64,000 nt of DNA from Calliphora vicina (GCF_958450345.1 NC_088780.1:25455167-25519166); one strand, 5' to 3'. Positions 13,875 to 25,339 are shown, counted from the stretch's first letter. Numbers and translations are program-made. Notes: generated by a model from the sequence alone, not told the origin.

Positions 13875-16800
13875 ATGAACCTACAGTAAGTTAAGGAATC
13901 GTACAAAGGTTAAGAAATTTCTTTTATAATTTTATATTTTCTCTTATTATTATTAAGACAATTGTCAACATCTGAGCATGTACCTATACAAATACAAGAA
14001 CAACAGCAAATATTTCTACCAATAAATAATCCAATCTTGGAACAACCACCTACTGCTGCACATGTAATGCCAACACCAACCACAAATTGGAGTATGGAAT
14101 CAATGCCTTGGAAAATAACTAAAACCGATCACACCGGAGATGTAATGGAATTTAGAGCACATGCACCACACAAGAATAATGCGATGAGACGAGCACTGTT
14201 GCATCAAAAACGAAAATCGGAATTTAACGCAATAGGAACATTGTAAGTGTAACTATACAATACAATTTGGATGGAGGGTTAAATTTAGCGTATAAGTTCA
14301 GTTCGGATTTTGTATACCTTTACCATAGGTTTCCTAATTTACCGGACTTTTTCCATTCCCGGGAGTTTTTTAATACTAAATGAAACTAAAAAGTTTTAAT
14401 GACAAGCATCTCAATAATTCGTTTAAGAACTTAAAATTTCTATTTGTATTAAGTCGACCTACTAGAAATGTTAATTATCCTGCTTTTGTAACACATATAA
14501 CATAATTTAGTTGTGATAACCGAATTTATTGCTAATAAAATAATTCGTTGTAGCTGAAAAATTTTAGTTGGGGTAACATAACATAGGTTATTTTAATCAT
14601 AATTATACTATGTCAAAAAAAATTTTTTTTTGTTAGTATCAAATATAATCGAATCATTCGAAAAAAATACTGTAACTTTTAGAAAAAGCCCCCAAAATTC
14701 CCTGACAAAAATTTTCCCCGATTAGAAACCTTATTTGAGGAAGTGTCTCACATAAATAAGTTTGTGAATATTGTCATTCATAGGTTGGAAATAATAGTGT
14801 TTCATTACCAGTTTTTGATAAACTTTTGTAAATTCTTTTCTAAAACTCTGAAGGCAATCTCTTGCGATAATATTGTCGCTTTTATATTTAATAATGTTTT
14901 ATGTTTAATAATGATATAATAAACAATTCGGTTTAAAACCTAGAGATATGTTTGGGATCAGTATCGAGCTGGAATCCAAACTAGAGACATATTTTCCTCA
15001 GCATATGGATACATAAAAAAGATGGTTTAAAATAGATCTGTATCCAATTCAAGTTTGTATTCAAATCTGAACACTATTTCTCACTAAGCTAAGCTATATA
15101 CCGTAGGTCTCATGTAGAAAGGCCAGAACTCAAATAATTCGAAATTTACAGAAGGTATTGCATTAAATTTTTGTGACGAGTTGTATTTGTGTGAAATTAA
15201 AAATGCTATTTAGGGCCTTTCTATATCTACCAACGATAAATTGGATGACAATACAATGAAAAATTTTCCAAAAATTCAAAATCAAAAAAAAAAAAAAAAA
15301 TAAGAAATTTGTACATTTTTAAATATACTTTTGTATACATTTGTTAACAAAAACAAGTAAGTGTGTTTTAAGATAAATCATGGTCAATACTATTATGGTA
15401 TCTACAAAACAATGCAATCAGGTTTAATATTTGATGGATGTCCCTTGTTTTTATACCCTTTAACATGAGTGGTGTAGGTATATATAAGTTTGTCATTCTA
15501 CATTAATTTCATTTGATACCCTATGTATATAATGTACATATGTATATACCAGAGACCGAAAATAACGGGTTCACTTTCATTTCAATGGTAAATTCTCATT
15601 CGCAGCCATTTAAAAATAATTATTTGTGATATATCACTGAGAGAGTGATTTATTCGAGAACATTTTAGGTTTGGTGTTGAGAGAAACAGAAAAGAAACAA
15701 ACACAAATAATCTGGATGAGTGATTTATAATTTATTTTTTTCGTAAAGGTCAGCTTATGACTTTTATTTGCGAACATGAAAAATAAATCGCAAAATTGCA
15801 TTTGATGCAAATCAACGCTTAAATATATAAAATTTAAAGATTATATATTTAACAAATTAAAAGATTTATAACAAATTAAAAAAAATATCATTTTTGTTAC
15901 TCAGACTTCATTACTTCATATTTATCATATTATTTCCATAATTTGTTAAAAATTACTAACAATATGTTATTGTATGTAAATAAAAGAGAAAGTAACAGTT
16001 ATTAAGAACAAGAACAAATGAATTATTTATCTCACACCAAACCATTAAAAAACAACAAAAACTAATAAAGGTCATACCAAACCATTTAAATAAAAATCAT
16101 TTTATAACTGTTATTTTCAGTGATTTATTTTTATCGCAAAAATATAAACACAATTTGGGTTTTTTGGTATATTGTCCCCTTAATAAAACAATAGTGTATA
16201 ATTTTTATTCCATTTCGAAATAATTGAGTTTAAAATTTTTTTGTTAGTCGACATCTAGAACAGAAGTAATATTTCAATTGATCTTTTGACCCGCTTTGTG
16301 GAAGTAGAATTTCACCAAATTTTGACCACATATAGAATCTTATAGATTCGTATATGCTTATACACTATTGTTTTATTGAGGGGACGATATATTCTGGATA
16401 ATTATAAATTGCGGAGTCGATATAACCATCTGTAAATGTATTTTTGTTGAATTTTAATGCTTAAAAATTCTGAAATATAATATATTCTAATATAAAACCT
16501 AGTAAATTTTATTTTGTATTGGTAATATACATATCGTCACCTAAAATGCAAAACAACGTATCATCAAAAAAATCGAAATTGATTTTATTATTGATTACGA
16601 TTCACTACATCATATGTGTAAAAAATTTTAAACTTTTACTATCAAAAATAAGCAAGTTATAACCAAAATTGAAACTAAATTATCATCACGTACGTGATTT
16701 TCTTAAACAAAATAACGTATACGCTTTGAGTAATTAATTAATAAATTGTTTTTACCTTATTTTAGGTAGTATCCAAATTTTTTTTTAATAAATTTGTTGC

Positions 16801-18909
16801 AATTAAATATATTTTGCAATCTTTATGAAAATTTAAGATTAGTTTAAAAAAGTAGTTGTTAGTAACTAAAATAAAAAAACATAAAAAATTTAAAAATGTA
16901 ACTGCTTTTATTTAAAATAAAAAAAATATTTTTATGTAAGTTTTTATTTTTTCATAAAAATTTATATTGATGATACGTTTTTTTGTTTCAGAAAACAACA
17001 ATTCAAAAAAACGTAAGCCACATAACTTAAAGTGTGCTTTGAAAAAATTTGTTTTTTTTTATAAAATATATTTCTAGTGTCATTGTAATTCCGATTTGAA
17101 AATTTTGTTTCAATATCTCAAGTAGTTTTCATTTATGAAAAGTGATGTTACGTTATTTTGCATTTTAGGTGACGATATGGAGCATTTCATGTCAAGTGAA
17201 CCAACTTTTGAAATCGATGCACCAAGGTTGGTTCTATTGGATAGTAATTCAGACACAATTCGGTCAACAAGATCGGTCGAGAACTCTCTGAGTTACAGGG
17301 GGTCAAAATTTGACATTTTGGTCAAGCAGGTGTTTTTTCTTATCCATATAATTTATTACCTATTGATCTTAGCAAAATGTATCCCAAATAGTTTAGATAA
17401 CTCTTTCTTCAATCTTTCGAAAAAAATATTTAAAAAAAATAAAAAAATTTATTTTTTTTCCGAAAGCAAAAAAAAAATCAAAAATTGTGTCTTGAGTTAC
17501 AAAATATTTATTTTGATAGATATCCTACTCGCATCCCACTAAGCGACCAAAAGGATCTGAAATGAAAATATCTCAGCTTTTGTTTGAGCTAAAAAAATTT
17601 AAAAAAGGGTCCATTTTGAAAAAAAAGTCCAAAAAATGTTTGATTTTGCAAAAAAAGTCAAAAATTTTATGTTTTGAGTTACAAAATATTTATTTTGATA
17701 GATACCCACTCGCATCCCACGAAGCGATCTAAGCTTTATTTTAAGAAAAAAGGGCCCATTTGAAAATATAAATTTTTTTTTCGAAAGATTGAAGAACTAG
17801 CTATTTAAACTATTTGGAACATATTTTGCTAGGAACAATAGGATAAGAAAAAACACCTGCTTGGCCAAAATGTCAAATTTTGAACCCCTCTAACTCAGAG
17901 AGTTCTCGACCGATCTTGTTGTTGTGTCTGAGTTACTATCCAATAGAACTAACCGATCGGAAGACATCGATTTCACTTGACATGAAATGCCCCATATATA
18001 TTTGGTAAATGGTCATGTTTTAGAAAACTGAATTTACGGAATATAGTTTTGAATAGTTTTAATTGTATTGTCACTCACTGTATTTCTCAGAGATTCTACC
18101 TTGATAATGTTAATCAAGTAGCTAAACCAACCGACAATTTCACAAAAAAAAAATTTAACCAAAAAATAATTATTCTTTCGTAACTCGATTCAAAAATGTA
18201 AATTTTGTAAACATATTGCAATACGAATGTGTTTTCTTTTAATTCTTATTTTTTACTAGAGCTTTTCTCGGAAACCATGTCATAAATAACCTGTCTTTAT
18301 AAATTTTTGTACATACCAAACCTTTTTTTTTAACTTTCAAACTGTATACTTTGTTTTTCCAGACCAATTAAACAATTCATATCGGAAGAGAAAATAACTG
18401 CCCATTTCAATGGGTTACATATATCTAGTGATTATATACAACATAATGCTGGTAATATAGCAGACGGCAATGGCGATGAGCTACCCTCTACAAGTGGCAA
18501 GTGTTTTTCAAATTTAACCTACGAAGATTATCAAGTAACCGCCAAGGAATTGGAAGAAAAACTACGTAATGCCAATCGCATAACAATGTGTGAAGAATTA
18601 AAGAAATTTAATGCTGTACAGAAAAAGGTTTCCTATTTACCGGAAGCCTTACTCCATCGTATTCCTAAACCCTGCACGGCTTTGGTTTTGTGGCAACCAT
18701 CACCCATTATGAATATTTTCAGTCAAAATAATATGGATGAAAATGGAAGCGAGATGAAGCAAAATGAAACAATTGATGATTATACAATTCCCGATGTTGA
18801 TTTACCGCCAGAACAGCCGGATGAAATTGATGACTTCATTGATAACAATAATACGTGTAATTTAGATTTTAACAATGTTAAACCAGACAGTATGGATGAG
18901 GATTTGTAG
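13875..18909 (+). CDS. HCFC1R1/CCDC117-like protein, about 280 aa, three exons
   Basis: Coding exons 13875-13885 (ATGAACCTACA, then GTAAGT), 13958-14242 and 18363-18909. The introns are 72 bp and 4120 bp with GT...AG ends, and the frame is kept at both joins. The predicted protein starts MNLQQLSTSEHVP. Across the second join it reads IGTLPIKQFISEEKITAHFN, which resembles the block (K-Q-F-x-S-E-E-x-x-A-x-H-F) of vertebrate HCFC1R1 and CCDC117. Near the C-terminus PCTALVLWQPSP resembles the PCSELLLW-type segment of HCFC1R1. Human HCFC1R1 binds the beta-propeller of HCF-1 and affects its localisation; that role here is inference. I see no clear D/E-H-x-Y HCF-binding motif. The tail is acidic (about the last 60 residues, ending MDEDL). 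The large intron is full of transposons. A poly(A) signal candidate is AATAAA at about 19311. Confidence 0.75.
14939..15075 (-). pseudogene. Tc1-like transposase fossil fragment
   Basis: On the minus strand a short frame reads GFQLDTDPKHISR, a decayed form of the FQQDNDPKHTS block that holds the second catalytic Asp of Tc1 transposases. The same DNA segment, better preserved, occurs at 45.0-45.3 kb. It is a relic inside the second intron of the host gene. Confidence 0.6.
16173..16386. mobile_element. MITE with TGTCCCCTTAATAAAACAAT ends
   Basis: Left end TGTCCCCTTAATAAAACAAT (continuing AGTGTATAA), right end ATTGTTTTATTGAGGGGACG. The inverted repeat is about 30 bp with one or two mismatches. 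TATAT flanks both sides. The right flank reads like an R-A body fragment (TATATTCTGGAT ... GCGGAGTCGAT), so it may have inserted into an older R-A copy. Confidence 0.6.
16531..17178. mobile_element. Terminal-inverted-repeat element, ATATCGTCACC ends
   Basis: Left end ATATCGTCACCTAAAATGCA followed by AAACAACGTATCATC. The right end is its complement, ending TGCATTTTAGGTGACGATAT. The internal words AACGTAT and TACGTGATTTTCTTAAA are repeated, giving subterminal repeats. The right terminus directly touches or overlaps the FB element that follows. A decayed relative of the end (ATTTTAGGTGACGAT) lies near 8585. Confidence 0.6.
17175..18000. mobile_element. FB foldback element, copy 1
   Basis: Long inverted arms: left 17180-17350 (GCATTTCATGTCAAGTGAAC ... 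TCAAGCAGGTGTTTTTTCTT) and right 17835-18000, its complement. The centre consists of direct repeats of about 150-190 bp carrying GAGTTACAAAATATTTATTT and ACTCGCATCCCAC. The 135-codon frame at 17135-17542 is this arm, not a gene. A second, interrupted copy lies at 19.9-23.3 kb. Confidence 0.75.
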
Positions 18910-19579
18910 TGCTGCTATTGCTGAAACGTGGCATTGTTAACACATATTCACGAAATTCTACTACATATACGAAAATAATGTTAAGTCTTTGTTAGACGTC
19001 TCAAAAATATATTGAAGACTTTTTTTTTTAATATAACATGACTGCTAATATTTAGATATTAAATATGCCCACTAAATCTAAATTTGAGTTATCAGATTTT
19101 TATTTTTAATTTTCTTTTTTAATGTGTATTAATTACCTACTTTTTATATTGTTTTATACGACTCGAAATTTGATGATGTGATTCTACTGATGCAGAGAAA
19201 AAAACGCAAAATATTCTTACTTTACAATTAAGCCATGTTAATTTTTAACTCGCTTGTATAACAGCTAAAAGTGATTAAATTTACATATTTAAATTTAAAT
19301 AATTAAATTTAATAAACAAAAAAAATACCAATCTTTTTTTCTTGTAAAAATAGAACTTTCTAAAAATTATATTTTTATTGTGAAATCCTTTTACCATTTT
19401 TTTTAAAGGTTCGACAGAAAAATTGAGATAGTTGTTAAGACTTTGATGTATGTATATTATAATGCTCCAAGATTGTATGGCCGAAAAATATCAAACTTCA
19501 GGCCGCTAGAATTATTATATGGTCTGTAAAAATACATTCTGAAAAATATTTGGATGATTGGATGAAGGTGGCGCAACGA
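18910..19579. other. 3' UTR and downstream spacer
   Basis: AT-rich DNA after the TAG stop of the HCFC1R1-like gene. AATAAAC at about 19311 is a plausible poly(A) signal. No other feature was seen before the R-A fragment. Confidence 0.35.
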
Positions 19580-19897
19580 CTCTGTAGTTAGGAAATTTTT
19601 TTTTTGCTCATATCTCCGTTATTTATGGACGGATTTTGCTGATTTTAAATACCAAAATTCTCGAAAGCATGTGTGACAGAATTGTTGAAGATTTGGACCC
19701 CGGAGATATCTGGGGCCTTCAGAAAATTGATTTCAACAGACAGACGGACAGACAGACGGACATGGCTTAATCGACTCCGCTATCTATAAGTATCCAGCAT
19801 ATATATACTTTATAGGGTCGGAAATGAAAAATGTAGAAATTACAAACGGAATGACAAACTTATATATACCCTTCTCACGAAGGTGAAGGGTATAAAA
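19580..19897 (+). mobile_element. R-A repeat, 3' half
   Basis: Contains the R-A landmarks CTCATATCTCCGTTATTTATGG, TCAACAGACAGACGGACAG, GGCTTAATCGACTCCGCTAT and the 3' end CTTCTCACGAAGGTGAAGGG followed by TATAAAAA. The 5' half is absent or too diverged. It directly abuts the left part of FB copy 2. Confidence 0.8.
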
Positions 19898-20134
19898 AGG
19901 GCCCATTTTGGAAAAAAGTTAGATTTTGCAAAAAAAAAAAAAATTAAAAATTTTATGTATTGAGTTACAAAATATTTATTTTTATAGATATCCCAATCTT
20001 CAAGGAAAAGACCTAAGCTTTCTTTTGAGCAAAAATAAAAGGGTTCACTTTGAAAAAAAGGCAACAAATATTTTGATTTTGCAAAAAAAAGTAAAAAATT
20101 TTATGTTTTGAGTTACAAAACATTTAGTTAGATA

Positions 20135-21794
20135 TACACATCTGCTCAAAATAATAGATACACCTAATTGGAAAAAATTTAAATGGCGGTAACATTGAAA
20201 ATTTCCTCGCAAGCGTTAAGAATACATCATATTATTAAAATTTCTATCTGGCAATGTCATGTCAGTCAAAAATCTGGCAACTATTTGCTTTCATGTTGAT
20301 TTTTAAAAACGAATTTATTTGAATTACAAAAAATTATTTGCTCATAAAAATAGATACACATCAGTAATTTGTAATTTGTTTATATACAATTTTTTTTTTT
20401 GTGCAATTTTTTGTTCCTATTTACGTGAAACAGTAAGTATAATTTAAATTTTAGCAACAATTTTATAAAAAATAGGACTCTTTTGAAGAAAATGGGACGA
20501 AATCATCATTGTACCGAAGATGAGAAAAAAATTGTTCAAACGATGAGAAATCAAGGAAAATCATTACGGGAAATAGCAAAGAGCATAGGAAGATCTTTAC
20601 ATTTTGTCCAAAATGCTTTATCTAAAAAACAAAAAAGAGAAACTCGCGGTAGACCAAAGAAAACCAGTCCAGAAACAGATAGGCGGATCGTCCTTATAGT
20701 TAAAAAAGACCCTTTCATATCATCGAAAGCTATTTCTGCGGAGCTATGTAACGAAATCAGTCCACAAACAGTTCGTCGTCGTCTTTTACAAGCTAAATTG
20801 CCGGGAAGAATTGCCAGAAAAGTGCCACTAATGCGCCAAAAAAATATCAAGACAAGATTAGAATTTGCTAAAGAGCACTTACAATGGTCCGGGTGTGAAG
20901 GCGAAAAAAAATGGAGAAATATTTTATGGAGCGACGAAACAAAAATAAATTTGTTTGGAAACGACTGCCAAAGAAATGTACGCCGACCAAAAGGAAAAGA
21001 ATTCCACGTTAAATTTACAAAAAAGACGGTAAAACATGGCGGGGGAAACATAATGGTTTGGGGTTGCTTTTCATGGAATGGTGTTGGTCCGATATTCCGA
21101 ATAGAAGATACTATGAATGCTAGTGGGTATAGAGACATATTGGAAAACGTAATGCTTCCATATGCATCGGAAAATATGCCATTAATATGGACATTCCAGC
21201 AGGACAACGACCCAAAACATAGTTCAAGATTAGTTAAAAACTGGTTCTTGGAGAATAACGTACCTGTTTTAAGCTGGCCCAGCCAATCCCCTGATTTAAA
21301 CCCAATAGAAAACTTGTGGAGTGAATTAAAGATAAGGCTTTCGAAGGAAGTTTTCAAAAATAAAGACGATTTATGGGAGAAAACGCAAAAAATATGGTAC
21401 GAGATTCCATTGGAGAAGTGTCAGAACTTGATATCCAGTATGCCCAGAAGAGTGGAGAAAGTTTTACAAAACAAAGGTGGATATACTGGATACTAGCTTT
21501 ACTTTAATAATAAACTAATTTTTTTAAGATAAAATTTATTAGTTTTTGTTTAATAAGAATTTTTAAAAATGTATCTATTATTATGAGCACCAAATTTTTC
21601 GAAATTTAAGAAATTTAATTTACTTTATAATATTTATTATTAATTATGAAATATTTTGTTTTTGTTTTTTACTCTCCTTTTAACTATAAATAAAAATCGA
21701 CTGAATTTTTTTTATAATTTTACAATATACCATTATTTTTTTTCGTTTTTAAAAAATAAATTTTGGTGTATCTATTATTTTGAGCAGATGTGTA
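20135..21794 (+). mobile_element. Complete Tc1-like (DD34E) transposon with IR/DR ends
   Basis: Ends TACACATCTGCTCAAAATAA ... and its complement ... GAGCAGATGTGTA, flanked by TA (20133-20134 and 21795-21796), the Tc1/mariner target. Each end has an outer and an inner copy of the TGCTCA-AATAGATACA word, 196-197 bp apart (20143 and 20339; 21782 and 21585), as in IR/DR-type Tc1 transposons. One intact transposase gene lies inside. The outermost base of the ends is uncertain because the site reads TATA. Confidence 0.9.
20492..21496 (+). CDS. Tc1-like DD34E transposase, apparently intact (334 aa)
   Basis: Cut-and-paste transposase that binds the element ends and inserts at TA. The start chosen is ATG at 20492 (MGRNHHCTEDEKK); the frame can be extended upstream only by a non-ATG codon. 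N-terminal residues 1-110 form paired-like helix-turn-helix DNA-binding domains separated by the basic linker TRGRPKK (51-57). The catalytic triad reads D148 in WSDETK, D238 in FQQDNDPKH and E273 in SPDLNPIEN. There are exactly 34 residues between D238 and E273, hence DD34E. The C-terminus ends KGGYTGY. The length matches the usual 330-345 residues and no stop or frameshift was seen, so the copy may be active or only recently silenced. Confidence 0.93.
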   Translation: MGRNHHCTEDEKKIVQTMRNQGKSLREIAKSIGRSLHFVQNALSKKQKRETRGRPKKTSPETDRRIVLIVKKDPFISSKAISAELCNEISPQTVRRRLLQAKLPGRIARKVPLMRQKNIKTRLEFAKEHLQWSGCEGEKKWRNILWSDETKINLFGNDCQRNVRRPKGKEFHVKFTKKTVKHGGGNIMVWGCFSWNGVGPIFRIEDTMNASGYRDILENVMLPYASENMPLIWTFQQDNDPKHSSRLVKNWFLENNVPVLSWPSQSPDLNPIENLWSELKIRLSKEVFKNKDDLWEKTQKIWYEIPLEKCQNLISSMPRRVEKVLQNKGGYTGY

Positions 21795-22031
21795 TATCGA
21801 ACTCGCATCCCACTTAGCGACCAAATAGGTCTTCAAGGTAAATATCTAAGCTTTCTTTTAAGAAAAAAAGGGGCCATTTTGAAAAAAATGTCAAAAAAGT
21901 TTTTGATTCGGAAAAAAAATGTTAAACATTTTTTATTTTTAGTTTAAACATTTGTTTTCGAAAGATTGAAGAAATAGCTACATATCTAAACTATTTGTTA
22001 CACATTTTGACTGAGAACAATAGGTAATAAG

Positions 22032-23084
22032 CAGGGCAACCAAAAATATGCAATATCATATTTTTTGCTGTACGTCGTATAAACATATGAGTTACTTATT
22101 TATCCGTTTCAGACAATTTTAAGAATTTTGGCATCGATTTATTAGTGCATATTTTTGCATATTTTGCCCTTTACTGCATATTTTAGCATATTTTGCGTTT
22201 TATAGCATATTTTTGCATATTTAACTCATAACTGCATATTTTTGTTGCATATTTTCTTTATTTTTCATTATTTTATTTTCCTGATATCATTTTATTGTTT
22301 GTATTGTAATTTTTCATTTCTATATTTTACTATTTTTTTAAGGTCCAATGATAATTGGCCTCCTAAGCTACTTAAATAAAAAATAGAGTACCCATAATCG
22401 ACTTATCTTCATAGAGTTTTCGTTGACTTAAGGGAGCTTAGTTTCTAGGATGTTAATCTAGATACATGATGAATGCTCCAAAATCCTTTGCAATTTTTTT
22501 ACCAAAAAATTACACGCTATTCACAGAGTTTTTGAAACATTATTCAAATGATAAATAAGCTTTTAAAGCTTCATATAGAATATAAACATTTGGAGAAATT
22601 TATTTGGTACATCCTCAGTAGGGATCCTATAAACATTGGGAACCATGGATTGAGAATGTAAAATATTATGTCACTAATTACTAAAAAAAAGTTTGAAGTA
22701 TTAGGCAGTTTAAAAGATGAGACAATTCAATTGATTATGATTGTCTAAGAAACTCGGAAATCTAAAACAAAGATTTAGTTTAAAAATTTAAAAACTTTTG
22801 TAAACACATAGTAATTTATTGCTAAATATAATAAAATGCATTGAATCTAATTATATTAATTTTTACTAAAATCGAAATTTAATCCTAAAATAACCAATTT
22901 TTATTTATGAGCTCAATATATTATTTACTTCATATATATTTTTTTAATGAAATTTTGAAATCAAACAATAACCATCTGTTTTTAAGTGCATATTTTTTAT
23001 ATTTTAAGAGCATATTTTTCGTTTTTAAGTGCATATTTTATGCGCATAAAACACTTTTTTTAGAGCATATTTTTGGTTGCCCTG
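22032..23084. mobile_element. Non-autonomous hAT-type element, 1053 bp, perfect 8-bp TSD
   Basis: Ends CAGGGCAACCAAAAATATGC and GCATATTTTTGGTTGCCCTG, a perfect 20-bp inverted repeat. It is flanked by GTAATAAG at 22024-22031 and again at 23085-23092. Many GCATATTTT words cluster inside both ends (22140-22260 and 22985-23075), the subterminal repeats typical of hAT. There is no transposase frame. It inserted into FB copy 2. Confidence 0.93.
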
Positions 23085-23284
23085 GTAATAAGTTACATGG
23101 ATGAGAAAAAACACATGCTTGGCCAAAATGTCAAATTTTAACCCCCTCTAACTCAGAGAGTTCTTAACCGATCTTGTTGAAAAATTTAGTTTGAATTGCT
23201 ATCCAATAGGTCTAACCTTGGTGCAAATTCCGGAAGACATCGATTTTAAAAGTTGGTTCACTTGACATGAAATCCCCCATATAT

Positions 23285-23640
23285 AGATTTTCCTACGTAC
23301 ATATGTTTCAATTGTATTTTACCTTCATGATTTCAATATTAACATTCTCCGATTTTAGTAAAACTTTCGGGGAACATTTTGAATTATATGGACAATAGTA
23401 TTCTGAAAAGGTTTAATTTATAATTCATAACATATGGCTAAACTAAATTCTAAAATTAGTTTAACAAAATTTAAAAAAAAAATTAAATTGGAGTTTTGAA
23501 ATAGTCGGGGATTTATAAAAAATCCTCGAATTCGTAAAAACTGATAGGCATCATTGATTTGTCCAATTGTCATAGGAACGTCATCCTTCTAATGTGCATG
23601 AATTCGATGAGAAGTTCTGCGAAACCGTCAGCGCAGTCAG
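23285..23640. other. Spacer after FB copy 2
   Basis: AT-rich DNA between the FB element and a LINE relic. No gene, repeat end or coding fossil recognised. Confidence 0.3.
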
Positions 23641-23855
23641 TTAATTGGGCGTATCGAGTTCACTTAAATGTGCAACGCAGTCAATGATTACAACAGACCA
23701 CATTTCATATGATGATAAGACCCTAAGTGTCACCTGGCTATCTGATATAACAAAAATCCAAACACTCCTCAATATCCTCCCACAGTCAGTAAAGCATTTA
23801 GGATGGTGTACATTTTCATCTGGAATATTGATGGGAATATCCATTTGGACCACTG
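23641..23855 (-). pseudogene. LINE RNase H-domain fossil
   Basis: The minus-strand frame reads VWIFVISDSQVTLRVLSSYE ... DCVAHLSELDTPN. This resembles the RNase H block SDSQAAL-x-ALSS found C-terminal to the reverse transcriptase in R1- and jockey-type non-LTR elements. It is only about 70 codons long with no complete domain. A different LINE fragment, on the plus strand, lies beyond the 23940-25210 element. Confidence 0.6.
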
Positions 23856-23939
23856 ATCAATTTCAGGTATAAGGACTCTTAAATTCCTGTACTAAACTGT
23901 ACCAAAGTTTTAGTCTAATACTGCAATACAAGGATCGCA

Positions 23940-25210
23940 CAGTGGGGGATCTGAAAAAAAAAGTGGAAATAAATCTGTAACTTCTAAACGAATAGCCCGA
24001 TTTTAATAAAATTTCCCATGGCTATAGAGGAGGTGTCGATAAGTTTAAGTTTTGAATTTGGGCTTAAACAACCAAGGGGGGGCCGAGCCACAATGCCCCA
24101 AAGTGGGGCACCTCGGGTATATCAAAAATTAAAAATGATGCCAAATTTTTGTTTGCGATCCGATTTGAAAGATTTTTATATATATGGAATGTACTAGACG
24201 AGATCTACAAAAAACATTGCTTTAGCCATATATTATCTCTTATAGTTTACGAGTTATTCGCATTTGAAAAGTAAAATTTTATTTTTTTTTGCCTATCTTG
24301 GTCTGCCATTTTGCTAATAACGGATCCAATTCTTTCCCGATTTTCTTGAAGTATCTTTTTTTGAATTAAGAAAAGAAAAGATATACATATTATATATCAG
24401 CGTGTAGGAAATTATGTCCTCTTTTCAAAAATGTACAAAATTTTTAAGAATTAAAAAAATTATTGAAGACTTTTTTCAAAAATATGCGAATAAAAAATTA
24501 TAGCTGATTTTTTGGAAAATTCAAAATTTTAAAATGCAATAAAAGTTTTGTTTATGAATCGTTTTTAATGAAATTTTACACCTATATAGAAACGTTCGAT
24601 GCAAATCCAAAAGTGAAAAAGATATTTGTGAATTGTTAATGACAATCCCACAATTCCCAAAAAACTTTTCAAAAATCCCAAAATTGTGATTTTTTTGATT
24701 TTTGGATCTATTGAAGGTATCAAGCTCGGGGCTATGAAATCCCTTTGCATAATATTGAAGAACAGATTGGGACATACAAAACTGGTCTTAATTTTTTGAA
24801 AGCAGCTATGCGATTTTAGAATATGTTGTCTAAAGTTTGCTTTGGACCACGCAATAATACGAATTTTGATATTATTTTGCTTTTATAATATTTCCCGAAA
24901 TGTTATCTTTCAGAAAAATATAAACACATTATTTATTTTTTTCTCATTATCTGTATAATTTAAAATTAATGTAGGTACTTTTTTCGAAAAAAAAATGGCG
25001 AAGAAACGACTTTTTTATTTTTTTTTAAGTTTGAATGCACATAACTTTTGACTCAGTAGATATTTTTTAACAATTCTTTCTTAAGATTATTAATAAATTT
25101 GTTGTTAATTCAAAAAAAGATACTTCAAGAAAATCGAAATTTTATTAAAATCGGGCTATTCGTTTAGAAGTTACAGATTTATTTCCACTTTTTTTTCAGA
25201 TCCCCCACTG
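23940..25210. mobile_element. 1271-bp non-autonomous element with about 70-80 bp terminal inverted repeats
   Basis: Left end CAGTGGGGGATCTGAAAAAA and right end TTTTTTCAGATCCCCCACTG. The inverted repeat continues inward through GTTACAGATTTATTTCCACT and CGAATAGCCCGATTTTAATA on complementary strands. No coding capacity was found; the frames at 24521-24775 are not family-like. CAG...CTG ends suggest hAT, but no clean 8-bp duplication is visible. Confidence 0.8.
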
Positions 25211-25339
25211 CGGGTCGTTTCCAAAGATTACTAAAATCGGGGATATATCTGGTATTCACGATACATTCCTATGGACCTCCTCCATTACCAAAATATTTAT
25301 GGGGTTGATGTACACGATAGCAGCCAAAGCATGAGGGTC

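Larger units (their letters stand above)
19898..23284. mobile_element. FB foldback element, copy 2, split by two later insertions
   Basis: Matches FB copy 1 in three blocks: 19898-20134 (direct-repeat core), 21797-22031 (core and start of the right arm) and 23085-23284 (right arm ending CTTGACATGAAATCCCCC). The gaps are exactly the Tc1-like transposon and the hAT-type MITE. The left arm is missing; an R-A repeat begins the block instead. Confidence 0.75.

Noticed and set aside
17135..17542. 135-codon plus-strand frame in the intron at 17.1 kb
   Set aside because: It crosses the end of one repeat and the left arm of the FB element, whose other arm and second copy carry stops; no protein family was recognised.
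20551..21357. 268-codon minus-strand frame
   Set aside because: It is antisense to the intact Tc1-like transposase.
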